DNA of 8,254 bases. Source: JAEYLA01 sp035561315. Lineage in GTDB: Bacteria; Bacillota; Clostridia; Christensenellales; CAG-138. The stretch is from positions 1-8,254 of the forward strand of contig DATMXR010000153.1 of NCBI GenBank assembly GCA_035561315.1, written 5' to 3'. Positions 1-5,525 of this stretch are shown in pieces. The notes beneath the pieces are model-generated. The model did not search any database. It had not been told where the DNA came from and was given only the letters and a program-made list of their open reading frames with translations. Position 1 is the first letter of the stretch; the number at the start of each line of letters is the position of its first letter. The translations under genes were made by a program, and so were the position numbers.

Positions 1-22
1 ATGCCTGCATCGCCCCGTTTTT
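1..22 (+). terminator. Possible right half of a plus-strand terminator cut by the window edge
   Basis: The first bases read ATGC-CT-GCAT followed by CGCCCC and then GTTTTT (T-run at 18-22). If the bases just left of the window are close to GGGGCG, this completes a strong GC-rich stem followed by a U-tract, a typical intrinsic terminator for a plus-strand gene converging on the hydrogenase operon. Only the right half is visible, so the missing half is inferred. Confidence 0.3.
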
Positions 23-37
23 CTGACGCAAACAGGC

Positions 38-59
38 GGGCCGATGCGGGCATCGGCCC
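38..59 (-). terminator. Hairpin downstream of the hydrogenase operon
   Basis: GGGCCGAT (38-45) and ATCGGCCC (52-59) form a perfect 8-bp stem around a 6-base loop, about 30 bases after the stop codon of the maturation protease gene. On the minus strand it is followed only by a short, interrupted T stretch (GTTT), so it is a weak intrinsic terminator at best. It may instead protect the 3' end of the transcript. Its position after the last gene of the operon favours a 3'-end role. Confidence 0.45.
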
Positions 60-89
60 CTGCGGGTATCCTATTCAATATTGAGCATG

Positions 90-581
90 TTATTTCTGCA
101 AACTGGCCCGTGCGATTTCCTCTATCTGCGCTCTCACGCGCGCATAAATTTCCGGAAACGCCCCGCAGAGCGTATCGCTCAGGCCTATGCCGGGGCTGAT
201 GTCATATGCCTCCACGCCAACGAGCCACCCGCCCGCGTGCGGCTCCTCAAACACCATGCGCCATGCGCCGGGATCGTGCGGGGAGACCGGCCTTTTGCCC
301 CGCCCCTCCGGCCGCAACGCCGCCACATGCACCGTTCCCGGCACGTTGCCGGTTTTGACCGCATCTACAAGCACGATGCAGTCCCCCGGCATCCTGAGGT
401 CGGCGGCGCAGGCGATATCCGTTTCCGCCGCGCACAGCGCCCAGCGGCCGGGGCACGGCTCCCTCTGCAGGGCGTCTATGAGCGCGGGACCTATGCCGTC
501 GTCCCGCATCAGGCGCGAGCCCATGCCGAGGACCAGGAGCCTTTCTGCGCGCGCGGCCCCGCTCAAGGGACGACGATCCAT
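90..581 (-). CDS. [NiFe] hydrogenase maturation protease (HyaD/HybD/HycI family)
   Basis: A 163-residue cytoplasmic endopeptidase of the family that clips the C-terminal tail from the hydrogenase large subunit once nickel has been inserted. The N-terminus carries the family motif V-L-G-M-G-S-x-L-x-x-D-D-G-I-G (residues 17-31); Ser22 stands where most members have Asn. By alignment to HybD, whose metal-sensing residues are Glu16, Asp62 and His93, the equivalents are Asp28, Asp73 (in I-V-L-V-D-A) and His102 (in S-P-H). Length is normal for the family (about 150-165). The ATG lies inside the last 19 bases of the large subunit gene, so it is the last gene of the hydrogenase operon and probably translationally coupled. 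A GAAGGG stretch lies about 11 bases upstream of the start, a somewhat long spacing. Its substrate is almost certainly the adjacent large subunit, which keeps a cleavable tail. Confidence 0.93.
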   Translation of the reverse strand: MDRRPLSGAARAERLLVLGMGSRLMRDDGIGPALIDALQREPCPGRWALCAAETDIACAADLRMPGDCIVLVDAVKTGNVPGTVHVAALRPEGRGKRPVSPHDPGAWRMVFEEPHAGGWLVGVEAYDISPGIGLSDTLCGAFPEIYARVRAQIEEIARASLQK

Positions 582-1966
582 GTGCCGCGCAGCCCTTCGG
601 GCGTGAACACATGCGTGCCGCAGGATACGCAGGGGTCAAACGAGCGGATGATGCGGCCGATCTCAACCGGGTTGTCGACATCCGCAATATGGGCGCCGAT
701 GAGCGCCTGCTCCCCCGCCCCCCGGGTCCCCTGCGCATAGGAGGAAAGGTTCCACGCGGAGGGCGTGATGATTTGATAGAGCGATAGTTTCCTGTCTGAA
801 ACTTCCACCCAATGCCCCAGCGCGCCGCGCGAGGTGTCCACAAGCCCCATGCCCCGCGCCTGCTCCGGTACGGTGTACTTTGTCTGCAGCTGCGTTTCCG
901 GTATGACATTGTCAAGAAGCGTCTGCATGACGCCGAGCAGCTTCCTCGTCTCGTATACGCGGGCCAGCGTCCGGTCCATCACCGAGACGCCGTTGCGGTA
1001 TTCGCCGCAGAGCCACTGCCGGGCCAGCGGGCCCACTTCAAAGGGAACACCGAAATAGCGGGGCGCCTTGATCCAGGAGTTCGCGTCCGTCTTACTTGCG
1101 TTCGGCTGCACAAGCGTCTCAAACGGCGTATACTGCTCCGGCGGGGAGTAATAGGCAAACTCGACCGATTCCGTGATCCCGTCCGGGTCCAAGGGGGCGA
1201 TTGCGCCGTTATAATAAGTGGACGGATCCACATAGAGCGTGCCAATGTCGCGGTAGCCGTTGAAACAGCCGTAGCTGAGGAAATTGCCGTAACCGCCGCC
1301 GATCTGAAAATAGTCCCCGTAATACTCGGCGAGGAGCAGCGCGTCTGGAACCATAACGTTGTTGACAAATGTTTTCAGTTCCTCCAGCATGGACTTTAAT
1401 GCTATGATGTCCTCCACCGTGGCGGGTTTTGTAATGCCGCCCACGAATATGCCGTGCGAGTGCGGCGCTTTTCCGCCCAGTATGGCCAGCATGGTATGCG
1501 CGGTCCTGCTGACATTCAGCGACGCAAAGTAATGCGCCGAAAGCTCGTCTGTAATATTCGGAGGAAATCTGAAATCGGTGCCCGTCGCCTCGAACACAGG
1601 CCCGTAATCCGGCAGGCGGACAAAATCCGGCAGCGCGAACTGGTAAAAGTGACGGATATGGTTCTGGATAAAATCGCAGGCATGCGTAAAATCCCGGAGG
1701 TACCGCCCCTGCTCGGAGGGAATGACGCCGAGCGCAGCCTCGAGCGCCATGCTGGAGGCCGTAGCGTGCGCCGCCGAACAGATGCCGCAGATGCGTTGCG
1801 TAAAATACACCGCGTCGAGCGGCGGCCTGCCATTGAGCATCAGCTCAAATCCGCGGAACAGATTGCCCTCCACCTTCGCGTCCGCCACATAGTTTTCCTG
1901 CACGTCGGCGGATATCTCCAGAAACCCGCTGATGCGGGTGATCGGGTTGACGACGATTTGTGTCAT
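563..1966 (-). CDS. [NiFe] hydrogenase large (catalytic) subunit, atypical
   Basis: A 467-residue subunit that would hold the Ni-Fe(CN)2CO site for reversible H2 oxidation. Both nickel motifs are present: R-I-C-G-I-C-x-x-x-H at residues 58-67 (Cys60, Cys63) and D-P-C-V-S-C-G-T-H at 445-452/453 region (Cys446, Cys449, His452). Cleavage after His452 would release a 15-residue tail, the job of the protease encoded next. The loop R-G-A-L-G-H-W (from Arg380) is also typical. Odd features: the N-terminal motif reads T-R-I-S-G-F instead of T-R-I-E-G-H, so the proton-transfer glutamate is Ser13; and Ser379 precedes Arg380 where Pro is usual. The protein is shorter than classical group 1 large subunits (about 550-600). 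I chose the ATG at 1966: it has a strong GGAGGAG site 8 bases upstream, overlaps the small subunit stop as ATGA, and begins directly with the conserved region. The frame is open 62 codons further upstream but that part is small-subunit coding sequence. Uptake-type relationship is likely; direction of catalysis cannot be read from sequence. Confidence 0.93.
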   Translation of the reverse strand: MTQIVVNPITRISGFLEISADVQENYVADAKVEGNLFRGFELMLNGRPPLDAVYFTQRICGICSAAHATASSMALEAALGVIPSEQGRYLRDFTHACDFIQNHIRHFYQFALPDFVRLPDYGPVFEATGTDFRFPPNITDELSAHYFASLNVSRTAHTMLAILGGKAPHSHGIFVGGITKPATVEDIIALKSMLEELKTFVNNVMVPDALLLAEYYGDYFQIGGGYGNFLSYGCFNGYRDIGTLYVDPSTYYNGAIAPLDPDGITESVEFAYYSPPEQYTPFETLVQPNASKTDANSWIKAPRYFGVPFEVGPLARQWLCGEYRNGVSVMDRTLARVYETRKLLGVMQTLLDNVIPETQLQTKYTVPEQARGMGLVDTSRGALGHWVEVSDRKLSLYQIITPSAWNLSSYAQGTRGAGEQALIGAHIADVDNPVEIGRIIRSFDPCVSCGTHVFTPEGLRGTWIVVP

Positions 1967-2901
1967 CCCATTTTCTCCTCCGTCACAAAAGTGGTGAGTA
2001 TCCCCTCCTGACCCATGCTGATCTCCGAATCGCTCGGATACAGGATGAAAGGCTCCATCGCATCCGGAAAACCGAACTGCGCGCAGCCGATGCAGGGGGA
2101 ATCGTCCTGCACCGGCCAGTTCACCCGTTCGTTCCACCTGCGGATGGGACAATCCGCCAGCGTAACCGGCCCGCGGCAGCCGACCAGGAACAAGCAGGTT
2201 TCCTCCCCCAGCCGCGTGGCGAACGTACCGGCGTCAAAATAAGAGCGGCGCGGGCAGCGGTCGTGTATGGTGGTTCCGTATATCATGGTAGGCCGGCCGA
2301 ACGCGTCAAGCTCCGGCGGGCCGAAGAGCAGGACATGCGCGATGGTGGTGATAAGCCAGGCCGGGTTGCAGGGGCAGCCGGGCAGGCGTATCACAGGCCT
2401 TTGGAGCACGTCCTGTATGCCCGTGCAGGAGGTGGGGTTGGGCGCCGCGGCGGAAATGCCGCCGTCCGAAGCGCAGGTGCCCATTGCCACCACATGGGAC
2501 GCGCGCTCCCCGAATGTGCGGCACGCCTCAAGCGCCGTAATATGCCGCCCCTGATAACTGCCGATTACGGTATAAATCCCCTCGTCCCGCGTGGCGACCG
2601 CGCCCTCGACCACCAATATGAATTCTTCATTGAGCGCGCCGAACAGGGCGTCCATCGCCCGCCCCCCTTCCGGGGCGCTCAGGCTGTTCTCAAATACAAG
2701 CTCCACCATTTGGGTAAGAAAATAGCCGATATCCGGCCGGTCCGCATTCATTAGGGAAATGATGTTGCCCGAGCAGCCGGAAAGTTCCAGCCAGACGACC
2801 TTCGGGCGGATGATTGTCCCATTTTGGAGGCCGTCCCGCACCCTGCCGAACAGATCCAGCGCCAGCCTGGCGGCGCACTCAGATGAGCGTTTCTTCTCCA
2901 C
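1963..2901 (-). CDS. [NiFe] hydrogenase small subunit (Fe-S), atypical proximal cluster
   Basis: A 312-residue electron-transfer subunit predicted to carry three Fe-S clusters. Ligands by alignment to Desulfovibrio enzymes: proximal Cys43, Cys143 (G-T-C-A-S), Cys176 (P-G-C-P-C-N-P); distal His213, Cys216, Cys236, Cys242; medial Cys251, Cys270, Cys273. The spacings of the last five match group 1 enzymes almost exactly. Odd: the usual C-x-G-C is C-S-G-N, so the fourth proximal ligand is Asn46, and an extra Cys178 follows Cys176. There is no twin-arginine signal and no hydrophobic C-terminal anchor, so the protein should stay in the cytoplasm. The start is a GTG at 2901 with a GGGGAGG site 7 bases upstream; it lies within the last 23 bases of the cytochrome b5-domain gene. 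The stop overlaps the large subunit start (ATGA). An Asp-for-Cys ligand at this position is known in actinobacterial-type (group 1h) enzymes; Asn may be a subfamily trait. Confidence 0.93.
   Translation of the reverse strand: MEKKRSSECAARLALDLFGRVRDGLQNGTIIRPKVVWLELSGCSGNIISLMNADRPDIGYFLTQMVELVFENSLSAPEGGRAMDALFGALNEEFILVVEGAVATRDEGIYTVIGSYQGRHITALEACRTFGERASHVVAMGTCASDGGISAAAPNPTSCTGIQDVLQRPVIRLPGCPCNPAWLITTIAHVLLFGPPELDAFGRPTMIYGTTIHDRCPRRSYFDAGTFATRLGEETCLFLVGCRGPVTLADCPIRRWNERVNWPVQDDSPCIGCAQFGFPDAMEPFILYPSDSEISMGQEGILTTFVTEEKMG
1975..1981 (-). promoter_or_regulatory. Ribosome binding site fixing the large subunit start
   Basis: GGAGGAG on the minus strand, 8 bases before the ATG at 1966. 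It decides the start against the 62-codon upstream extension of the same open frame. It lies within the end of the small subunit coding sequence, consistent with coupled translation. Confidence 0.85.
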
Positions 2902-3406
2902 TTTCCAGCCTCCCCACCGGTATCATAGCGTCCAGCACAAACGGCCTGTTGGAATGGCAGGTATTGAATTCCAGGGAGAGGTCCTGCCCGGCGCGCAGGC
3001 CAAAATGCGTCCCCGTTTGCCAGATGGGCGCGTTGCTGACGTCATATACGATGCCGTTTACGGCGACATAGGACGGGAAGCCGTTGGTTCCGTTGTAAAG
3101 CGCAAGCTCTTCGGGGGTGAACACGCGCCGCGTCCCCTGCGCCGGGCGCATGGACTCCTGCCCGCTGACAAGCGGCGGTCCTTCCGGGGCCTCCAAAAGC
3201 GGCCCGGCTTCTTCCTCCGGCTGCGTCTCCGCCTCCTGCTGAGGCATGGACTGCCCGGTCAGCTCGGCCATTGCGCGCATCAGGCCCCTGAGCCGTTCCA
3301 TCAGCGCGTTCCTGGCCGGTTCGTTATACGTGGTGCGCAGCAGTTCCATAATATATCCGATCTCACCCTGTATGGAGGCGACCTGGGATTGCGTATCATA
3401 TTCCAC
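2879..3406 (-). CDS. Cytochrome b5-like heme-binding domain protein, hydrogenase-associated
   Basis: A 175-residue soluble protein in three parts. Residues 5-50 are helical and charged, possibly a coiled coil. Residues 52-92 are a Pro/Glu/Gln-rich, probably flexible linker. Residues 95-168 match the short bacterial cytochrome b5-like heme/steroid-binding domain: F-T-P-E-E-L near the start, Y-V-A-V-N-G-I-V-Y-D-V-S in the middle, then G-T-H-F-G-L-R-A-G-Q-D-L with His134 and a second histidine, His151, as the likely axial heme ligands. There is no signal peptide, transmembrane segment or CxxCH motif. It is the first gene of the hydrogenase operon and overlaps the small subunit gene by 23 bp, so it is probably an electron partner or docking subunit (inference). 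The start is the GTG at 3406, the only start codon between the in-frame stop upstream and the first conserved helix, with GAAAGGG about 10 bases upstream. A non-heme ligand-binding role for the b5-like fold is possible but less likely with both histidines present. Confidence 0.85.
   Translation of the reverse strand: MEYDTQSQVASIQGEIGYIMELLRTTYNEPARNALMERLRGLMRAMAELTGQSMPQQEAETQPEEEAGPLLEAPEGPPLVSGQESMRPAQGTRRVFTPEELALYNGTNGFPSYVAVNGIVYDVSNAPIWQTGTHFGLRAGQDLSLEFNTCHSNRPFVLDAMIPVGRLESGEETLI
2909..2915 (-). promoter_or_regulatory. Ribosome binding site for the GTG start of the small subunit
   Basis: GGGGAGG on the minus strand, 7 bases before the GTG at 2901. It supports a non-ATG start located inside the end of the upstream cytochrome b5-domain gene. 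Confidence 0.8.
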
Positions 3407-3461
3407 AGCGGCACAGCCCTTTCGTATTCAAAATTTGTACAGTATATGAAAATCGGCTGAT

Positions 3462-3467
3462 ATTATA
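3462..3467 (-). promoter_or_regulatory. Candidate -10 element of the hydrogenase operon
   Basis: A perfect TATAAT on the minus strand about 55 bases upstream of the GTG start of the cytochrome b5-domain gene, downstream of the preceding gene's terminator. No recognisable -35 hexamer lies 15-19 bases further upstream (the region is GC-rich), so it would need an activator or an alternative sigma factor, or it is coincidental. Confidence 0.35.
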
Positions 3468-3502
3468 CCTTTCACTCCTTATGGGCCGGGATCGGCCGCA
3501 AC

Positions 3503-3526
3503 AAAAAAGGCCCGCGACAGCGGGCC
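3503..3526 (-). terminator. Intrinsic terminator of the GlsB/YeaQ-like gene
   Basis: GGCCCGC (3509-3515) and GCGGGCC (3520-3526) form a perfect 7-bp stem with a GACA loop on the plus strand. Read on the minus strand it is followed at once by six T residues (3508 down to 3503). It lies 18 bases after the stop of the small membrane protein gene and separates it from the hydrogenase operon. Confidence 0.88.
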
Positions 3527-3543
3527 ACAGCGTTCAGCCGACG

Positions 3544-3795
3544 CTATTTCCTGCGCAGCAGGTTGACGATGCTCAGCAGTATCACCGAGCCGATCACGGA
3601 AACGATGACGCTCCAAAGCGTAAAGCCCGTGACGCCCTGGCCGCCGACCATGTTCATGACGAGCCCGCCGATAAACGCGCCCACGATACCCACCGCAATA
3701 TTCTTGACGGCGCCCATTTCGGCGTCATTGCCGGTGATTTTGCTTGCGATCCAGCCCGAAAGCGCGCCCACGATGATCCATGCGAGTATACCCAT
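3544..3795 (-). CDS. GlsB/YeaQ/YmgE family small membrane protein
   Basis: An 83-residue integral membrane protein with three hydrophobic segments at about residues 3-20, 32-50 and 57-79 and a basic C-terminus (R-R-K). The Gly-rich helix motifs G-A-L-S-G-W-x-A at 10-17 and the N-I-A-V-G-I-V-G-A-F-x-G-G stretch at 32-44 are typical of the family formerly called transglycosylase-associated proteins. Members are often linked to general stress responses, but no biochemical activity is established. I chose the ATG at 3795, which has an AAAAGGGG site 7 bases upstream and begins at the first helix; a TTG six codons earlier would place the ribosome binding site inside the gene. It has its own candidate promoter and terminator and appears monocistronic. 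Confidence 0.9.
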   Translation of the reverse strand: MGILAWIIVGALSGWIASKITGNDAEMGAVKNIAVGIVGAFIGGLVMNMVGGQGVTGFTLWSVIVSVIGSVILLSIVNLLRRK

Positions 3796-3802
3796 AGCAG
3801 CA

Positions 3803-3810
3803 CCCCTTTT
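3803..3810 (-). promoter_or_regulatory. Ribosome binding site of the GlsB/YeaQ-like gene
   Basis: AAAAGGGG on the minus strand, 7 bases before the ATG at 3795. It favours that ATG over the TTG at 3813 that would extend the protein by six residues. Confidence 0.7.
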
Positions 3811-3815
3811 CAAAA

Positions 3816-3844
3816 ATTATAATCCCCTGTTACTCCTAACATAA
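3816..3844 (-). promoter_or_regulatory. Candidate promoter of the GlsB/YeaQ-like gene
   Basis: On the minus strand TTATGT (3844-3839) is followed after 17 bases by a perfect TATAAT (3821-3816). The -35 matches the consensus at only three positions. Transcription would start close to the ribosome binding site, giving a very short leader of about 15 bases, which is a mild point against it. Confidence 0.45.
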
Positions 3845-3859
3845 CCATTTACACGGCGG

Positions 3860-5338
3860 TTATTCAAATAAGCCGCTTCCCTGCGGCCTTGCATGCGCGA
3901 CGTTTGCCCATACGGACACGGAACCGCCGTTTGCCGTGAATGTTGCGGCGCCGTCCTGATCAAGCGCAATACGCTCCTTCCGGTTGCCGGTGATGTCAAA
4001 AAGCGTTTCCCCCGCGCGCTCCGGCCCAAAGGACATATGCTTCGTGCCGTCCTCCCCGTTGCTTATCACCACCGCGACGCCGGAATTTTTATGTTCCAAA
4101 TCCCCTTTTCTGACAAAACCGATGACGTTCGGGTGGTCAAAATAATCCGTCTGTTCCCCGTAAGCCAGGTGCTTTCTTGCGTACAGCAGGGGGTCGAGCT
4201 TGTCTCTTTTCTGCGGCACCTGGCCCACGATGCCGTAATAATCCCCGTAAAACACGCAGGGAAGGCCGTCCACGCGCAGGAGTATCAGCGCGTAGGCGAT
4301 GGGCTTGAACCAATCCTCCACCCAGGACCCGAGCGCCTGGCCGGGCTGGGAATCGTGATTGTCCACAAACGTGACGGTGCGGAACCGGTTGGCGGAAACG
4401 AGCGTGCCGTCAAACATATGCCTGAGATCATAATCCCGCCCCCTATGGGACGCCTCGTGAAAATGGAAATGCAGCGCGACGTCAAACAGATGCAGCGCCT
4501 GATCGGATACGTCTATAAAATGGCTGAGCTTGCCCTGGTCGTGGTGCCAGTACTCCCCCACCACAAAAAACTCCTTTCCGAAACGCTGCTGCACATGGTC
4601 GATGAGCGCCTTTATAAACGCCTGATCGATATGTTTGAGCGCGTCCAGCCGGAAGCCGTCCAAATGAAGCTCTTCGATCACCCATACGGCCCAGCGCTTG
4701 ACCTCCTCCGCCGCGTATTCGTTGTGATAATCGATATCCGCGGACATCAGGTAGTCGTAATTGCTTTTTTCGTCGTCCACATGCTCCGCCCATACCTTGC
4801 CGTAGCCATAGATTTTGAATATGGCGTTTTTATTGGCCCGGTCGTCCCGGTCGGTGGCGGTAAAGTGGGTATAGTTCCATTGGAACGCGGAGTATTTGTC
4901 CCCGCGGCCGGGGAATGTGAACTTCGTCCAGCCCTCGATGTCGTGCGGGCCGGAAAGCTCATGGTTTCGGTCGTTCGCGTCCACCTCTATGGCGGGGAAT
5001 GTTTCCTTTTCGTCCGCGCCCGCCTTGTGGTTGAGCACCACGTCCGCGTAGACTTTGATCCCCTGTTTGTGGACCTCCCCGATCGCCGCGAGCAGCTGCT
5101 GCTTTGTGCCGTATTTTGTCCTGACGGTACCCTTTTGGTCGAACTCACCCAGGTCATATAGATCGTAGACGTCGTAGCCCACGCTGTACTGCCCCGCGGC
5201 CTTGGTGCAGGGCGGGATCCATACGGCTGAGATGCCCTTTTGCTTTAGGGCGCGCGCCTCGTTTTTCAGGCGGTCCCAGTGCGCGCCGTCGTTTTCGATA
5301 TTCCATTCAAAAAACTGCATCATAGTAAAATTATCCAT
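3860..5338 (-). CDS. amyA: Cytoplasmic alpha-amylase (GH13, AmyA/AmyS type)
   Basis: A 492-residue glycoside hydrolase that cuts internal alpha-1,4 bonds of starch, glycogen or maltodextrins. All four GH13 conserved regions are visible: region I D-V-V-L-N-H (99-104), region II G-F-R-L-D-A-L-K-H with nucleophile Asp232, region III V-V-G-E-Y-W with acid/base Glu262, and region IV F-V-D-N-H-D with Asp329. The start T-M-M-Q-F-F-E-W (5-12) and the overall length match the liquefying and intracellular amylases (GH13 subfamily 5). A C-terminal beta domain follows from about residue 400. There is no signal peptide, so it should act on intracellular polysaccharide or imported dextrins. The ATG at 5338 matches family N-termini, although the site upstream (CGGGGC) is weak. 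It is transcribed away from the radical SAM gene. No obvious terminator follows its stop at 3860, so some read-through into the small membrane protein gene is possible. The subfamily is inferred from motif resemblance. Confidence 0.94.
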   Translation of the reverse strand: MDNFTMMQFFEWNIENDGAHWDRLKNEARALKQKGISAVWIPPCTKAAGQYSVGYDVYDLYDLGEFDQKGTVRTKYGTKQQLLAAIGEVHKQGIKVYADVVLNHKAGADEKETFPAIEVDANDRNHELSGPHDIEGWTKFTFPGRGDKYSAFQWNYTHFTATDRDDRANKNAIFKIYGYGKVWAEHVDDEKSNYDYLMSADIDYHNEYAAEEVKRWAVWVIEELHLDGFRLDALKHIDQAFIKALIDHVQQRFGKEFFVVGEYWHHDQGKLSHFIDVSDQALHLFDVALHFHFHEASHRGRDYDLRHMFDGTLVSANRFRTVTFVDNHDSQPGQALGSWVEDWFKPIAYALILLRVDGLPCVFYGDYYGIVGQVPQKRDKLDPLLYARKHLAYGEQTDYFDHPNVIGFVRKGDLEHKNSGVAVVISNGEDGTKHMSFGPERAGETLFDITGNRKERIALDQDGAATFTANGGSVSVWANVAHARPQGSGLFE

Positions 5339-5405
5339 TCCGCATGCCCCGGTTCGTTCTTTTCTTCTTTACTATTGATACCATTCCCCGTTTCCCGTAA
5401 ACAGG

Positions 5406-5448
5406 CGCACGGTTTTTACGCCGGTATCGCTGCGCCAAAACCGGTGCG
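5406..5448. repeat. Imperfect inverted repeat between the divergent genes
   Basis: CGCACGGTTTT (5406-5416) pairs with AAAACCGGTGCG (5437-5448) over 11 bp with one bulged G (5443), enclosing 20 bases. It sits in the 187-bp region between the amylase gene (leftward) and the radical SAM gene (rightward), upstream of the plus-strand promoter. It could be an operator or a structured leader on the amylase side; there is no T-run beside it that would make it a terminator. The rest of this intergenic region shows nothing else I can support on the amylase side. Confidence 0.4.
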
Positions 5449-5466
5449 GAATATGCCGCAATACGC

Positions 5467-5496
5467 TGGACAGGAACATATGTTCTGTATTATACT
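5467..5496 (+). promoter_or_regulatory. Promoter of the radical SAM / DUF4130 operon
   Basis: TGGACA (5467-5472, five of six match the -35 consensus) and TATACT (5491-5496, five of six match -10) are separated by 18 bases. A GGGAG ribosome binding site (5512-5516) and the ATG at 5526 follow, giving a short leader of about 20 bases. Confidence 0.65.
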
Positions 5497-5525
5497 AAAG
5501 GGGACATCAACGGGAGCGTGAACGG

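Noticed and set aside
1967..2152. 62-codon upstream extension of the hydrogenase large subunit frame
   Set aside because: It lies wholly inside the small subunit coding region in another frame, has no family similarity, and the ATG at 1966 has a strong ribosome binding site and begins the conserved domain.
1960..2754. Plus-strand open frame of 264 codons opposite the hydrogenase small subunit
   Set aside because: Antisense shadow of a gene with clear Fe-S ligand motifs; Arg-rich, low-complexity translation.
3441..3446. Second -10-like TATACT (minus strand) upstream of the hydrogenase operon
   Set aside because: No acceptable -35 sequence at 15-19 bases; the TATAAT at 3462-3467 is a better match.
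3482..3499. Small palindrome GGCCG-GGAT-CGGCC next to the terminator as a second terminator
   Set aside because: Only five base pairs and no T-run on the minus strand; on the plus strand it is followed by an A-run, not T.
3796..3813. TTG start six codons upstream for the GlsB/YeaQ-like protein
   Set aside because: It would place the AAAAGGGG ribosome binding site inside the coding region; the ATG at 3795 starts exactly at the first membrane helix.
3893..5161. Plus-strand open frame of 422 codons opposite the amylase gene
   Set aside because: It is the antisense shadow of a GC-rich gene that has all GH13 catalytic motifs; the antisense translation shows no recognisable domain and no supporting start signals.
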